Shown here one piece after another: positions 20,842 through 29,581 of a stretch of 64,000 nucleotides of DNA. A program made the position numbers and the translations under genes. The notes beneath the pieces were generated by a model. It saw nothing but the letters and a program-made list of their open reading frames with translations. It was not told the origin of the DNA and did no database searches. Origin of the DNA: DATMNR01 sp963702765 (GTDB lineage: Bacteria > Chloroflexota > Ktedonobacteria > Ktedonobacterales > Ktedonobacteraceae); the NCBI GenBank assembly GCA_963702765.1, contig CAVPEB010000042.1, positions 1 through 64,000 on the forward strand. The letters run 5' to 3'. How positions within the stretch are numbered: the stretch's first letter is position 1; every line of letters starts with the position of its first letter.

Positions 20842-22119
20842 TCAAGCAGACTCATCTTCAGAATATGCTGTTGTGCGCTCGGTACGCGTAATCAACAATG
20901 GTTTGTTGCGTCGAGTAATCACCTCGTCGTTGATGATCACTTTCTTGACATCAGCACGCGATGGGATCTCATACATTATTTCAAGTAGTACATCCTCAAT
21001 GATACTGCGCAACCCTCGTGCTCCTGTGCGCTGTTTTAAGGCGCCTTCTGCGGCGGCATCAAGGGCATCCTGGGTAAAAACAAGCTCAACACGATCAAGC
21101 TGTAAAAATTTCTGATACTGTTTGACTATCGCGTTTTTTGGTTCAGTCAAAATGCGTATCAATGCTTCTTTATCCAGGCTATCCAACGAAACGGCAACAG
21201 GCAAACGTCCTACGAACTCAGGAATCAGCCCATACTTCAGTAAGTCATCTGGAATAAGTTTTGTGAGGATTGATATGTCAGACTCCTCAGTAGGAGTTGC
21301 CACCGATCTGAACCCCATGGTCTTGTTGCTGCCTAGCCGTTGCTCGACGATCTTATCAAGTCCCTCAAAAGCGCCACCGCAAATAAACAGAATATTAGCA
21401 GTGTTGATCTGAATAAAATCCTGGTGTGGATGTTTTCGTCCACCTTGTGGAGGAACGTTAGCGACTGTGCCCTCAATAATCTTCAGAAGAGCTTGTTGCA
21501 CACCTTCGCCTGAAACGTCTCGGGTAATAGATGGATTATCAGACTTGCGTGCTATCTTATCGATTTCATCGATATACACTATGCCTCGCTCTGCGCGAGC
21601 TACATCGAAGTCCGCAGTCTGGATCAAGCGTAGAAGAATATTTTCGACATCCTCACCGACGTATCCAGCCTCTGTCAAAGCAGTGGCATCAGCAATGCAA
21701 AAAGGCACATCCAGTACCTTTGCAAGTGTCTGTGCCAACAGAGTCTTTCCACAACCGGTGGGACCTATGAGCAGGATATTACTCTTTCCCAACTCAACGT
21801 CATCAATTTGCATGCCTACGCCAATGCGTTTATAGTGATTGTATACGGCCACCGCGAGGGACTTCTTGGCCCGTTCTTGCCCAATCACATATTGACTGAG
21901 TTGTTCATATATTTTCTTAGGTGTAGGGATCTTGCCTGTTTGCAAACGGGGCTTTGTGATGGTGGCTTGCTCTTCCTCAATAATCTCCCGGCAAAGGTCG
22001 ATGCACTCATCACATATATAAACACCTCCAGGGCCAGCGATAAGGCGCTGAACCTGATCCTGACTCTTGCCGCAGAAAGAGCAGCGGTAAGTGGTTCGCA
22101 TATTTTTTGAATTTGCCAC
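20842..22119 (-). CDS. clpX: ATP-dependent Clp protease ATP-binding subunit ClpX
   Basis: 425 residues. The N-terminal C4 zinc finger is present (CSFCGKSQDQVQRLIAGPGG then CDECIDLC), followed by Walker A GPTGCGKTLLAQ, Walker B IVYIDEIDKIA, the ClpX pore loop GYVGEDVEN and the sensor region KYGLIPEFVGRLP. ClpX unfolds tagged substrates and feeds them to ClpP. No clpP gene lies here, unlike the common tig-clpP-clpX order. The start is a GTG at 22119 with AAAGG upstream; an ATG six codons in would also serve. Confidence 0.97.
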   Translation of the reverse strand: MANSKNMRTTYRCSFCGKSQDQVQRLIAGPGGVYICDECIDLCREIIEEEQATITKPRLQTGKIPTPKKIYEQLSQYVIGQERAKKSLAVAVYNHYKRIGVGMQIDDVELGKSNILLIGPTGCGKTLLAQTLAKVLDVPFCIADATALTEAGYVGEDVENILLRLIQTADFDVARAERGIVYIDEIDKIARKSDNPSITRDVSGEGVQQALLKIIEGTVANVPPQGGRKHPHQDFIQINTANILFICGGAFEGLDKIVEQRLGSNKTMGFRSVATPTEESDISILTKLIPDDLLKYGLIPEFVGRLPVAVSLDSLDKEALIRILTEPKNAIVKQYQKFLQLDRVELVFTQDALDAAAEGALKQRTGARGLRSIIEDVLLEIMYEIPSRADVKKVIINDEVITRRNKPLLITRTERTTAYSEDESA

Positions 22120-22198
22120 GTCTGTAACCTTTCCCTGATAGGGCCTCAGTGTATACTCTACCGGTGCGCATCCTTACTTTCACGCCAGCAGAAAAGTA

Positions 22199-23671
22199 TT
22201 ATTCTATTTCTGAACCAGTTTGTGCTGATTCAGCATCGCTGGTTTCTTCGACATCTTCAGTCTTATCTTCGGAAAGAACTGGCTGAGAGTCTTCCCCTGC
22301 CTCTTGTGTATCTCCGGTCTCGACTTCATCAACAACATCTACTGTTTCGATGGACTCGACTGGTGTTTCTACACTCTCTTCTTCCTCACTGGATTCAATT
22401 TCAGGCTCTGTTGTCAATTCAACCAGGCGTGTAATAGCCTTTTCGCGAAGCAGGCTTTGCGCAAGCGCTCGTATTTGCCCCTCGGTCTGGGGTAGACTTT
22501 GACCCATTTGAGCATAAGCACGGAAGAGGGCTTCCACCTCTTCAGGCGCGACACTGATTTCTTCCTTCTTGATTACTTCATCAAGGACGAGCTGGCGTTT
22601 TACACGCTTTTCAGCGTCGGGTTCAAGTTCCTGCATATATTCTTCGCGAGACTTCTTGACCAGCATCAGGTATTGATCCATGGACATACGCTGTTGCTCA
22701 AGCATATGCGTGAACTGGTGTGCCATCTCTTCTGCTTCTTCTTAAATCATCACGGGATGAATTGTGAATTGCGATTGCTCGATAATGGTATTGAGAACCG
22801 TTTCACGCAGTGTATCGGATATTGCACGCTGCTTGCTTTCGAGTAAATTGTCGCTAACTGCTTTGCGTAGATCTTCCATCGTCTGATATTCGTCATTGCT
22901 GACCTGCATAGCGAATGCGTCATCGAGTTCCGAAAGCTCTTTGAATTCTACTTTATGCAGTGTGGTGGTATAGTGAGCTTCTTTTCCCGCAAGCTTCTCG
23001 TTGCTGTAATCCTCTGGTAATGTGGTTGTGAATGACTTGCTTTCCCCAGCCTGCATGCCAACTATATGAGCGTCCATGCCAGAAAAAAGGCCAAATCGCT
23101 CATCAGTTAGTTCAAAGGGGTTGTCCTTCAGATCGGAAACGCTCTCGTCATCGACTGTCAGCTTCAAATCCATCGTCACGCGATCGCCAATCTGAGCAGG
23201 GCGTTCGACAACTTCCCACACTGCCTGTCGATTGCGTAGAGATTCGATCTCCTGCTCGACTTCTTCGGATGTGATAGTTGCTTCTTCACGATCAAAATGA
23301 AGTGAACGATAATCACCTAATTCGACTGGTGTGACAATCGGTACTTTGAGGCTAAAGTGGTAAGGCTTACCAATCTCAAATTCGGGAGCATCCATTTCCG
23401 GTTGAGAAAGAGGGGTGAGTTCATGCTCTTTGAGGGCATCGCGATAGGCCTCGGACATTAAGTCGTCAAGACCTTCCTGGTAGATATACTCTTTACCCAG
23501 TTTGCGTTCTACGAGCGAACGTGGCGCTTTTCCACGTCGAAAACCATGTATGTCAACTTGCTGTACCAGCTTACGATATGCCTTATCTGAAGCTTTTTGT
23601 ACTTCATCCCAGGAAAAATCAAATTCAACTCGTGCCTCGCTACCTGGCAACTTTTCAACTGAGACCTTCAC
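22199..23671 (-). pseudogene. tig: Trigger factor interrupted by an in-frame TAA
   Basis: Ribosome-associated chaperone. The natural start is a GTG at 23671, five bases after GGAGGA, giving VKVSVEKLPGSEARVEF. The ribosome-binding signature GFRRGKAPRSLVERKLG, the PPIase domain (IGDRVTMDLKL ... FGLFSGMDAHIVGMQAGE) and the first part of the C-terminal domain follow to FTIHPVMI. Then TAA (22742-22744) appears where homologues have another residue. The same frame continues without a gap as EEAEEMAHQFTHMLEQQRMS to 22199 and ends in a long acidic tail. No base is missing, so this is a nonsense change, not a frameshift. An ATG five codons after the stop could restart translation and give two proteins. 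Confidence 0.85.
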
Positions 23672-23908
23672 ATTTCCTCCAACACTTATATCATGCTGCA
23701 TTTCCATCTTGTTGATGGTCAAAAGGGTAGCCCCTACATTTTTCTACTTTGATTATACCCAAGGCAAACTTCAAATGGGAAGTATTGAGGGGCGAAAGCT
23801 CCCAATTGACTACCTGAAACCAGACGAGAAGCACATACCATCCCCGCGCAAATACATGAGGAACGACCTTCATCGCGTTATGCGTACTCATTTAGGCTCA
23901 GATAAACC

Positions 23909-23983
23909 TGGAGCGGGAGACGGGGATCGAACCCGCGACTTTCTCCTTGGCAAGGAGATGCTCTACCACTGAGCCACTCCCGC
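23909..23983 (-). tRNA. tRNA-Gly (GCC)
   Basis: Cloverleaf on the minus strand: acceptor GCGGGAG paired with CTCCCGC, D-loop GGCTCAGTGGTAGAGC, anticodon loop CTTGCCAAG, T-arm GCGGGTTCGATCCCCGT. The discriminator is T and an encoded CCA follows. Confidence 0.95.
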
Positions 23984-24036
23984 ATCATTGCGTTTTTACC
24001 AGACAAAGGATACAGTACCTGTAAGCTTTATCCGAG

Positions 24037-24118
24037 TGGGCGGTGAGAGACTCGAACTCTCATGACTTGCGCCAACGGATCCTAAGTCCGTCCTGTCTAC
24101 CAATTTCAGCAACCGCCC
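24037..24118 (-). tRNA. tRNA-Leu (UAG)
   Basis: Minus strand. Acceptor GGGCGGT pairs with ACCGCCC; the anticodon loop is CTTAGGA within CGGACTTAGGATCCG; a long variable arm (TTGGCGCAAGTCATGA region) and T-arm GAGTTCGAGTCTC follow. CCA is not encoded after the discriminator A. Confidence 0.92.
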
Positions 24119-24382
24119 ATATTACTCTTGTGGAAAAACCTCACTCCACGATGATACATCAGCGTACAAGCTACTGTCAAGACAAGTTGAGCACGGCATT
24201 CCGTTTGGGCTACCGTATTTTGAGAAACTGAAGTTTGAAACTTCCCGGTTTCAAGGGTTTCACAATTTCTCCGAACTCTGCCTTATAACATTGCTTTAGA
24301 CCAATTTGCACCACATTTCTGCTGCATGATAGAATGGATGCATTAATATACCCTCCAAAAAATTGAGAGGACAGAATAGGCT

Positions 24383-26545
24383 ATGCATAAAAATCCGACA
24401 ACATCAACTACTTCCTTAGATCTACTACGCCCTGATCTTTATATTAACCGCGAATTGAGTTGGGTTGAGTTTAATCGACGCGTGCTTGAAGAGGCTCAGG
24501 ATACCCGCCATCCATTGCTTGAACGCGTGAAGTTTCTTTCTATCTTCGAGACGAACCTTGACGAGTTTATCATGATTCGACTGGCCGGACTGAAAGATCA
24601 ATTAGCTGCTCATGTAAGCAAGGTCAGTCCCGATGGTCTCAACGCAGGGCAGCAGTTGCATGAAGTGCGCCAACTCCTGTCACCAATGTTGCAGCAAGTG
24701 CGGCTTTGCTGGCGTGATGACCTTATGCCATTACTTGAAGCTCAGCATATCCATATTCTTGATTATGAACAGCTCGATGCCAAACAACGGGCTGCAATGC
24801 GAACCTATTTTGAACAAGAGATTTTTCCGGTCTTGACCCCTCTTGCTGTTGACCCAGGACACCCTTTCCCGCATATCTCTAATCTCAGCCTTAACCTGGC
24901 AGTTGTAATTGCTGATCCTGTCTATGGCGAACGCTTTGCGCGTGTAAAAGTTCCTCCTACATTACCACGGCTGGTGCCTGTGCAGTTTGCCATAAGAAGG
25001 CAACCAGTAAAAGCTTTTGTATGGATCGAACAGGTCATTGCTGCCAATTTGAGCTTGCTTTTTCCAGGTTTTGAAATCTGGGAGTCCTATCCATTTCGAG
25101 TGCTTCGAGATGCGGATATCGAAATCAGAGAAGACGATGCTGGTGATCTCATGATTGAAAGTATCGAGCAAGGACTAAGGGAAAGGCGTTTCGGTTCGGT
25201 AGTTGACCTTGCAGTAAATCCGTCAATGCCTCCGCGTATTCGTGCTCTACTGCTTGATGAATTAGAAATTACGCCAGATGATCTGACAGTCATCGATGGA
25301 CCTCTTGGTATGGGCAGTGTTATGGAATTGCATCGCCTCGATCGACCTGATTTGAAGGACCCACCTTTTACGCCACGCATGCTTTTGGAAATGCGAAAAG
25401 ATCAAGATCTCTTTGGCGCTATTCGGCAGCGTGATCTGTTGATACACCTTCCTTATGATACCTTTGATTCTGTCGTGGAATTCATTCGCATAGCTGCGCG
25501 CGACCCTAAGGTATTAGCGATTAAACAGACACTCTATCGCGTTGGATCGAACTCTCCTGTTGTGAAAGCGCTGCTCGAGGCAGTCGAAAACGGTAAACAG
25601 GTAGCAGTGCTGGTCGAACTGAAGGCACGTTTCGACGAGGAAAATAATATCGGATGGGCCAAAGCTCTTGTGGATGCGGGAGTGCATGTGGTGTATGGAC
25701 TCGTAGAGTTACATGGGCTGACAAACTTGAAAACACATGCCAAGATTGCACTGGTGGTTCGTAAGGAGGAGGATGGTTTGCAGCGCTACGTGCATCTTGG
25801 CACTGGAAATTATAACGCAACAACTGCTCGTATCTATGAAGACCTCTGCTTGCTCACATGTCGTCCAGAGATCGGATCTGATGCCTCTGCAGTCTTTAAT
25901 TTACTGACCGGGTACTCGCGTCAAAGTTCTTATAGCAAACTGTTAGTCGCTCCTTTGGGAATACGGAAGGGTATAATAGAGCGCATCGATCGTGAAATAG
26001 CTTTGCATCTCGAGCATGGCAATGGGCATTTGATCTTTAAGATGAATTCGCTGGTGGATCCTCAAGTGATCAATGCGCTCTATCGTGCCTCTCAAGGAGG
26101 CGTGCGCATTGATCTGATTGTTCGAGGTATTTGTTGCCTGCGTCCAGGAGTTGAGGGTGTAAGTGAGACAATTCATGTGAGAAGTCTCGTTGGACGCTTC
26201 CTTGAGCATAGTCGTGTGTACTACTTCAGGAATGGCGGCGAGGAAGAGATTCTTTTGGGTAGCGCCGATATGATGCAGCGCAACCTGGACCATCGCGTCG
26301 AGACGCTCTTCCCAATAGAAGATTTTGTATTACGCGAAGCAATTCACGAACGCTTATTGAAATCTGAGCTCGCTGACACAGCCAATGCGCGTGAACTCAT
26401 GCCTGACGGGCATTATGTCCGAGTCCGACCAGCAGACGGAGAACTACCATTTGATTGCCAGAAGTGGTTCATTTCGCATTCACTACTTGGTTCTGATGCA
26501 GATACGCAAAATCATGTCATTAGCGCAAAGCCTTCCAGTGCGTGA
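24383..26545 (+). CDS. ppk: Polyphosphate kinase 1
   Basis: 720 residues, the usual PPK1 length. It builds polyphosphate from ATP reversibly. The N domain starts LYINRELSWVEFNRRVLEEA and contains FETNLDEFIMIRLAGLKDQ. The active-site histidines are seen at about residue 452 (LKTHAKIALVVR, the phosphorylated one) and 637 (NLDHRVETL). GTGNYNATTARIYEDL and SADMMQRNLDHR are family signatures. The start follows GAGAGGACAG. It lies alone on this strand between tRNAs and a convergent cell-wall hydrolase, with a hairpin terminator after it. There is no exopolyphosphatase or phosphate regulator nearby. Confidence 0.97.
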   Translation: MHKNPTTSTTSLDLLRPDLYINRELSWVEFNRRVLEEAQDTRHPLLERVKFLSIFETNLDEFIMIRLAGLKDQLAAHVSKVSPDGLNAGQQLHEVRQLLSPMLQQVRLCWRDDLMPLLEAQHIHILDYEQLDAKQRAAMRTYFEQEIFPVLTPLAVDPGHPFPHISNLSLNLAVVIADPVYGERFARVKVPPTLPRLVPVQFAIRRQPVKAFVWIEQVIAANLSLLFPGFEIWESYPFRVLRDADIEIREDDAGDLMIESIEQGLRERRFGSVVDLAVNPSMPPRIRALLLDELEITPDDLTVIDGPLGMGSVMELHRLDRPDLKDPPFTPRMLLEMRKDQDLFGAIRQRDLLIHLPYDTFDSVVEFIRIAARDPKVLAIKQTLYRVGSNSPVVKALLEAVENGKQVAVLVELKARFDEENNIGWAKALVDAGVHVVYGLVELHGLTNLKTHAKIALVVRKEEDGLQRYVHLGTGNYNATTARIYEDLCLLTCRPEIGSDASAVFNLLTGYSRQSSYSKLLVAPLGIRKGIIERIDREIALHLEHGNGHLIFKMNSLVDPQVINALYRASQGGVRIDLIVRGICCLRPGVEGVSETIHVRSLVGRFLEHSRVYYFRNGGEEEILLGSADMMQRNLDHRVETLFPIEDFVLREAIHERLLKSELADTANARELMPDGHYVRVRPADGELPFDCQKWFISHSLLGSDADTQNHVISAKPSSA

Positions 26546-26565
26546 CTAGCCCAGGTATTATCTTG

Positions 26566-26610
26566 AGACAGAAAAGCTGACACTCCACAGAGATGCCAGC
26601 TTTTCTGTCT
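26566..26610. terminator. Hairpin between convergent ppk and LysM-CHAP genes
   Basis: Arms AGACAGAAAAGCTG (26566-26579) and CAGCTTTTCTGTCT (26597-26610) pair over 14 bp around a 17-base loop. Placed between two converging stop codons, it can terminate both transcripts. Confidence 0.75.
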
Positions 26611-26627
26611 TCCAATCGAGGAACGTT

Positions 26628-27386
26628 CTAGAAGGAAATAAATGATACTCCTGGTCCAGGAGCAAACTCTACATCAGTCACTTCCCAGTAATAGGCGCCC
26701 CAATTCATATTACTAGCAATCACATGTCCATTCTTCAAAACCTTCTCCACAACCGCTACGTGACCCAGTCCATATGCCCCTTCTACCCATGGTTGCAGAT
26801 TAATAATCGCACCCTGTGATGGAGTGCTAGAAATGTGCCAGTGGAAGTCTCTTGCGCGGGCTGTCCATTCCCAGGCATCTGCTTGCGTTTTCCATGGCAC
26901 ATAGATACCGTGTAGTTGAAAATAACGATAACTTGCCCACCATGTACACTGGCCGTAAGGAAAATAATCGCCAGTGCCTTTGATTGGAGGACTAACCGGG
27001 TGCTTGACAGGCGGCTTGACAGGGGTAGGCTTGCGAGTTGGTCGTGCTTTTCCAGGAATACAAATAGTTTGATGCATGTAAATAATATTTGGGTTGGCGA
27101 TGTGGTTGTACGAGGCAAGTCGTTGCCAGGTAGTGTGATAGCGAGTAGCGATGCCACCGAGGGTATCGCCGCTCACAACAGAATACACCTGGTCTCCACT
27201 GGCGCAAAGGGATTTGGCAAATACTCCCATCGTAGGTGCGCCAGTCCCGCTTCCTACCAGAACTATCCCTAGAATCGCTACTAGCGCAATGGAATGTCTA
27301 ATAATGGATAACCCAACATGGATTCGTTCTTTTCCTCCTACCTTTCCTCTTGTACGAAAAAGCCAGATTCGTTGGTATAATTGCAT
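26628..27386 (-). CDS. Secreted LysM-CHAP peptidoglycan hydrolase
   Basis: Starts best at the ATG at 27386 (GAGGAGAGG upstream), giving 252 residues. After a basic N terminus comes a membrane/signal segment (HSIALVAILGIVLVGSG). A LysM domain follows (YSVVSGDTLGGIATRYHTTWQRLASYNHIANPNIIYMHQTICIPG), then a Pro/Lys-rich linker and a CHAP amidase/endopeptidase domain with the nucleophile in YGQCTWWA and the histidine in GLGHVAVVE. LysM binds glycan and CHAP cuts peptide cross-links, so the protein acts outside the membrane in wall turnover. It converges with ppk. Confidence 0.92.
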   Translation of the reverse strand: MQLYQRIWLFRTRGKVGGKERIHVGLSIIRHSIALVAILGIVLVGSGTGAPTMGVFAKSLCASGDQVYSVVSGDTLGGIATRYHTTWQRLASYNHIANPNIIYMHQTICIPGKARPTRKPTPVKPPVKHPVSPPIKGTGDYFPYGQCTWWASYRYFQLHGIYVPWKTQADAWEWTARARDFHWHISSTPSQGAIINLQPWVEGAYGLGHVAVVEKVLKNGHVIASNMNWGAYYWEVTDVEFAPGPGVSFISF

Positions 27387-27584
27387 GTGCAAGGTAACCT
27401 CTCCTCTGTATATATGTTTAGGGATACAAGTTCCCAATCAATTAAATGGGGACAGGAAAGGCTTTTCGCTTATGCAGGCGCTGGAACAGCTTGATGTAAC
27501 TTGAACCATAGGAGAAAAAGGCTACTAAAAAAGTATTGACGGATCAATGGAGGGATGTTATAGTGTGGCGCATAGAAATCACTT

Positions 27585-27660
<76 letters not shown>

Positions 27661-27678
27661 ACAAGGAAACAAATAAAA

Positions 27679-27720
27679 CCTCAAGCCAGATGAAGAACTG
27701 GCTTGAGGCATTTTTATTTT
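27679..27720 (+). terminator. Rho-independent terminator after tRNA-Phe
   Basis: Arms CCTCAAGCCAG (27679-27689) and CTGGCTTGAGG (27698-27708) form an 11-bp stem followed by CATTTTTATTTT. Confidence 0.85.
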
Positions 27721-28020
27721 GACCAGATTTTTCTTGCTGACAGCAATCGTCGATTTTAACCCACGAATTCTTTGTAACCTTGTCCAAGCATAGCTCCTTC
27801 CCACTCAGCAAGCTGTCACTCTCCTTGCCATCTCTGCATCTTTCTAATGAGCCTTGCGAGATTGCGGATGACTCATAAAACATCCCTCTTCTTGCTCGTC
27901 TTTTCACACGCTACACAGCTTTTCTGGTTGAACGTGCCGGTTCCGGTAACATTACCCTTTGTGCTGCACACCCATACACGTCTAGGATCACAGATGGTCT
28001 AGTCCTATGGAAGAGTCATC

Positions 28021-28180
28021 GGGGCCGCCTTACCCCTAGATGAATCGTAGGGTGACGCTGCGGCCCAATCCTCAATGGAGGAGTTCTTGCACATGCAGGA
28101 CTTTCGGGTAGCAAAGAGCCAGTCAGGCATGAATGTCTCTGCATTGGGTATACTAGAGGAAGCCCTTGACTACGTATGAG
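28021..28180. mobile_element. Remnant resembling an IS200/IS605 element end
   Basis: The imperfect hairpin at 28021-28066 (GGGGCCGCCTTACCCCTAGA ... GCGGCCC) shares its outer arms and the loop AGATGAATCGT with the hairpin at 47635-47681 next to the IS200-type transposase. No transposase reading frame remains. The following 100 bases (to about 28180) show no supported gene. The rest of the gap 27721-28224 also holds nothing I can assign. Confidence 0.45.
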
Positions 28181-28224
28181 GGCAAAGAAAAGGAAAAAGG
28201 AACACACACCAAAGGAGGTTCACT

Positions 28225-28533
28225 ATGCCAGACCAGGAACTAGAGATGATTGCCGTCATCGGCAGAATCGCAGCTGCACTCTCACAAAGTGCAGGCCACA
28301 CTGTTGAAGTGTACAAAGCTGAGGAGAGCACACCCAATTTCCGTGTTTTTATCACCACGACAGAGGAGGGCGATCATGCGGTGGTGATGCTCAGGGGATC
28401 GAAGGTCACAGTGATTCCCCTCTTCAAAGAGGCACCGGAAAAACTGATATGGCATATTGAGATTTTGCGCAAAGAGATTCCCGGCATCGAGGTGGAGGTT
28501 GTTAATAGCCAAGCGGCTGAAAGCGACGTGTAG
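28225..28533 (+). CDS. Hypothetical protein, 102 residues
   Basis: A strong ribosome binding site (AAAGGAGG, 7 bases from the ATG) and a well-formed open frame. The protein looks soluble and alpha/beta: an N-terminal helix (ELEMIAVIGRIAAALSQSAG), then strands (HTVEVYKAEE, NFRVFITTTEEGDHAVVMLRG) and a helix (EAPEKLIWHIEILRKEIPG). No signal peptide, membrane segment or metal motif. I do not recognise the family. Nearby small genes (28602 minus, 29101 plus) are unrelated in sequence. Confidence 0.65.
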   Translation: MPDQELEMIAVIGRIAAALSQSAGHTVEVYKAEESTPNFRVFITTTEEGDHAVVMLRGSKVTVIPLFKEAPEKLIWHIEILRKEIPGIEVEVVNSQAAESDV

Positions 28534-28601
28534 CATCGCACCATTTGGATCCAAGCATGTCCAGCTTTCAGCAGACGTTGATTCAAGGGATTTGATGTCC
28601 G

Positions 28602-28733
28602 CTAGTGAAACCCATACCACTGTTGTCTGCGCACCCATTCAAGGCTGGTCATGCCATCAGTGCTGGCAACGCCCCAGTGTTGGGATGTCATATCCAGGAC
28701 AATGAGTGTGAGTGCTACGATGAGAAGTGCCAT
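28602..28733 (-). CDS. Small membrane protein, 43 residues
   Basis: Begins at the ATG at 28733, six bases after AAAGGAGGG, a near-perfect ribosome binding site. The product has one membrane helix (MALLIVALTLIVLDM) and a short tail ending LEWVRRQQWYGFH. It is too short to classify. The strong ribosome binding site is the main evidence; codons upstream of this ATG in the same frame look non-coding. Confidence 0.55.
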   Translation of the reverse strand: MALLIVALTLIVLDMTSQHWGVASTDGMTSLEWVRRQQWYGFH

Positions 28734-29100
28734 TCTATGCCCTCCTTTGATCCTTTCTTTCCCTCTAAGCGAGGAACTTCTTGACGAGTAACGAGTGCTG
28801 CACAGAAAAGGCAATCTCCAGAGGTTCTACTCTCAACAACGCGAGGAGAAGAGGTGTGAGACAATCGTTATAGCTATGTGCTATAAACATTATAACATAT
28901 TGCTATGCATATTACTAGTGGAACTCTTCAGTTTGGTAGTCACTAGGTGGGAAGCAGAGGTTAACACAGGCACGTGTGGTGTAAGGCTGCAAAGAAGCAG
29001 AAAAGCTTGATCCGCTGCTCTTTCTAGAGTACACTTAGAATGGCTGCAGAGTCACTCGTTAGTCAGTTGGCTACAAACACCTGAACAAAAGGAGCGTACA
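28734..29100. other. Intergenic region before the dodecin gene
   Basis: Contains the ribosome binding site of the 43-residue protein at its left edge and an AT-rich stretch at 28865-28925 (CTATAAACATTATAACATAT) that could hold a promoter for the plus-strand dodecin gene. AAAAGGAGCG just before 29101 is the dodecin ribosome binding site. No gene seen. Confidence 0.45.
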
Positions 29101-29316
29101 ATGACGGAAAGAGTCTACAAAGTGATCGATCTCGTGGGGACAAGCGATGAGTCGTGGGAAAGAGCTGCCGCAGTCGCCATCGAGAAGGCTTCACAGACCT
29201 TGCGGAACATTCGGGTCGCTCGCATTGTCGAGCAAGACATCCACCTTGAGCCAGGGAAGCCCCTTTCCTACCGTGTGAAGCTCGAGGTCTCGTTCAAGTA
29301 TGAGGGTGGCGAATAA
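29101..29316 (+). CDS. Dodecin family flavin-binding protein
   Basis: 71 residues with the dodecin layout: YKVIDLVGTSDESWERAAAVAIEKASQTLRNIRVARIVEQDIHLEPGKPLSYRVKLEVSFKYE. Dodecins form hollow dodecamers that bind riboflavin, FMN or CoA in the cytoplasm and buffer free flavin. The SxESWExAAxxAIxxAS pattern and the strand-helix-strand-strand order are diagnostic. It has its own ribosome binding site and no close partner on the strand. Confidence 0.92.
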   Translation: MTERVYKVIDLVGTSDESWERAAAVAIEKASQTLRNIRVARIVEQDIHLEPGKPLSYRVKLEVSFKYEGGE

Positions 29317-29528
29317 ACGTGTCACTCGGAGAACCGTTTCCGAACTTGTGTCAGTTCTACAGCTCGGAGAGACAAAACACTCATCTGTCTCTCTGAGGAG
29401 TTGAACCACAAAATTTGAATGTGCCTCCTCTCACTGTGAGCGTTACAAGGCAATGTCGATCCGTCACTTAGGCAAATCATGAGGAGTGGCCTGCTACTCA
29501 TCAGCACCACCGTGTTGGGGGCAGCACC

Positions 29529-29564
29529 AGGAGGGCCAGGAACGTTAAGGTCCCTGGCCCTCCT
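29529..29564. terminator. Hairpin between dodecin and acyl-CoA ligase genes
   Basis: AGGAGGGCCAGG (29529-29540) pairs with CCTGGCCCTCCT (29553-29564) across a 12-base loop. It lies 18 bases beyond the stop of the minus-strand ligase gene and can end transcription arriving from either side. Confidence 0.7.
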
Positions 29565-29581
29565 GTACCTCCGAGTAATCT

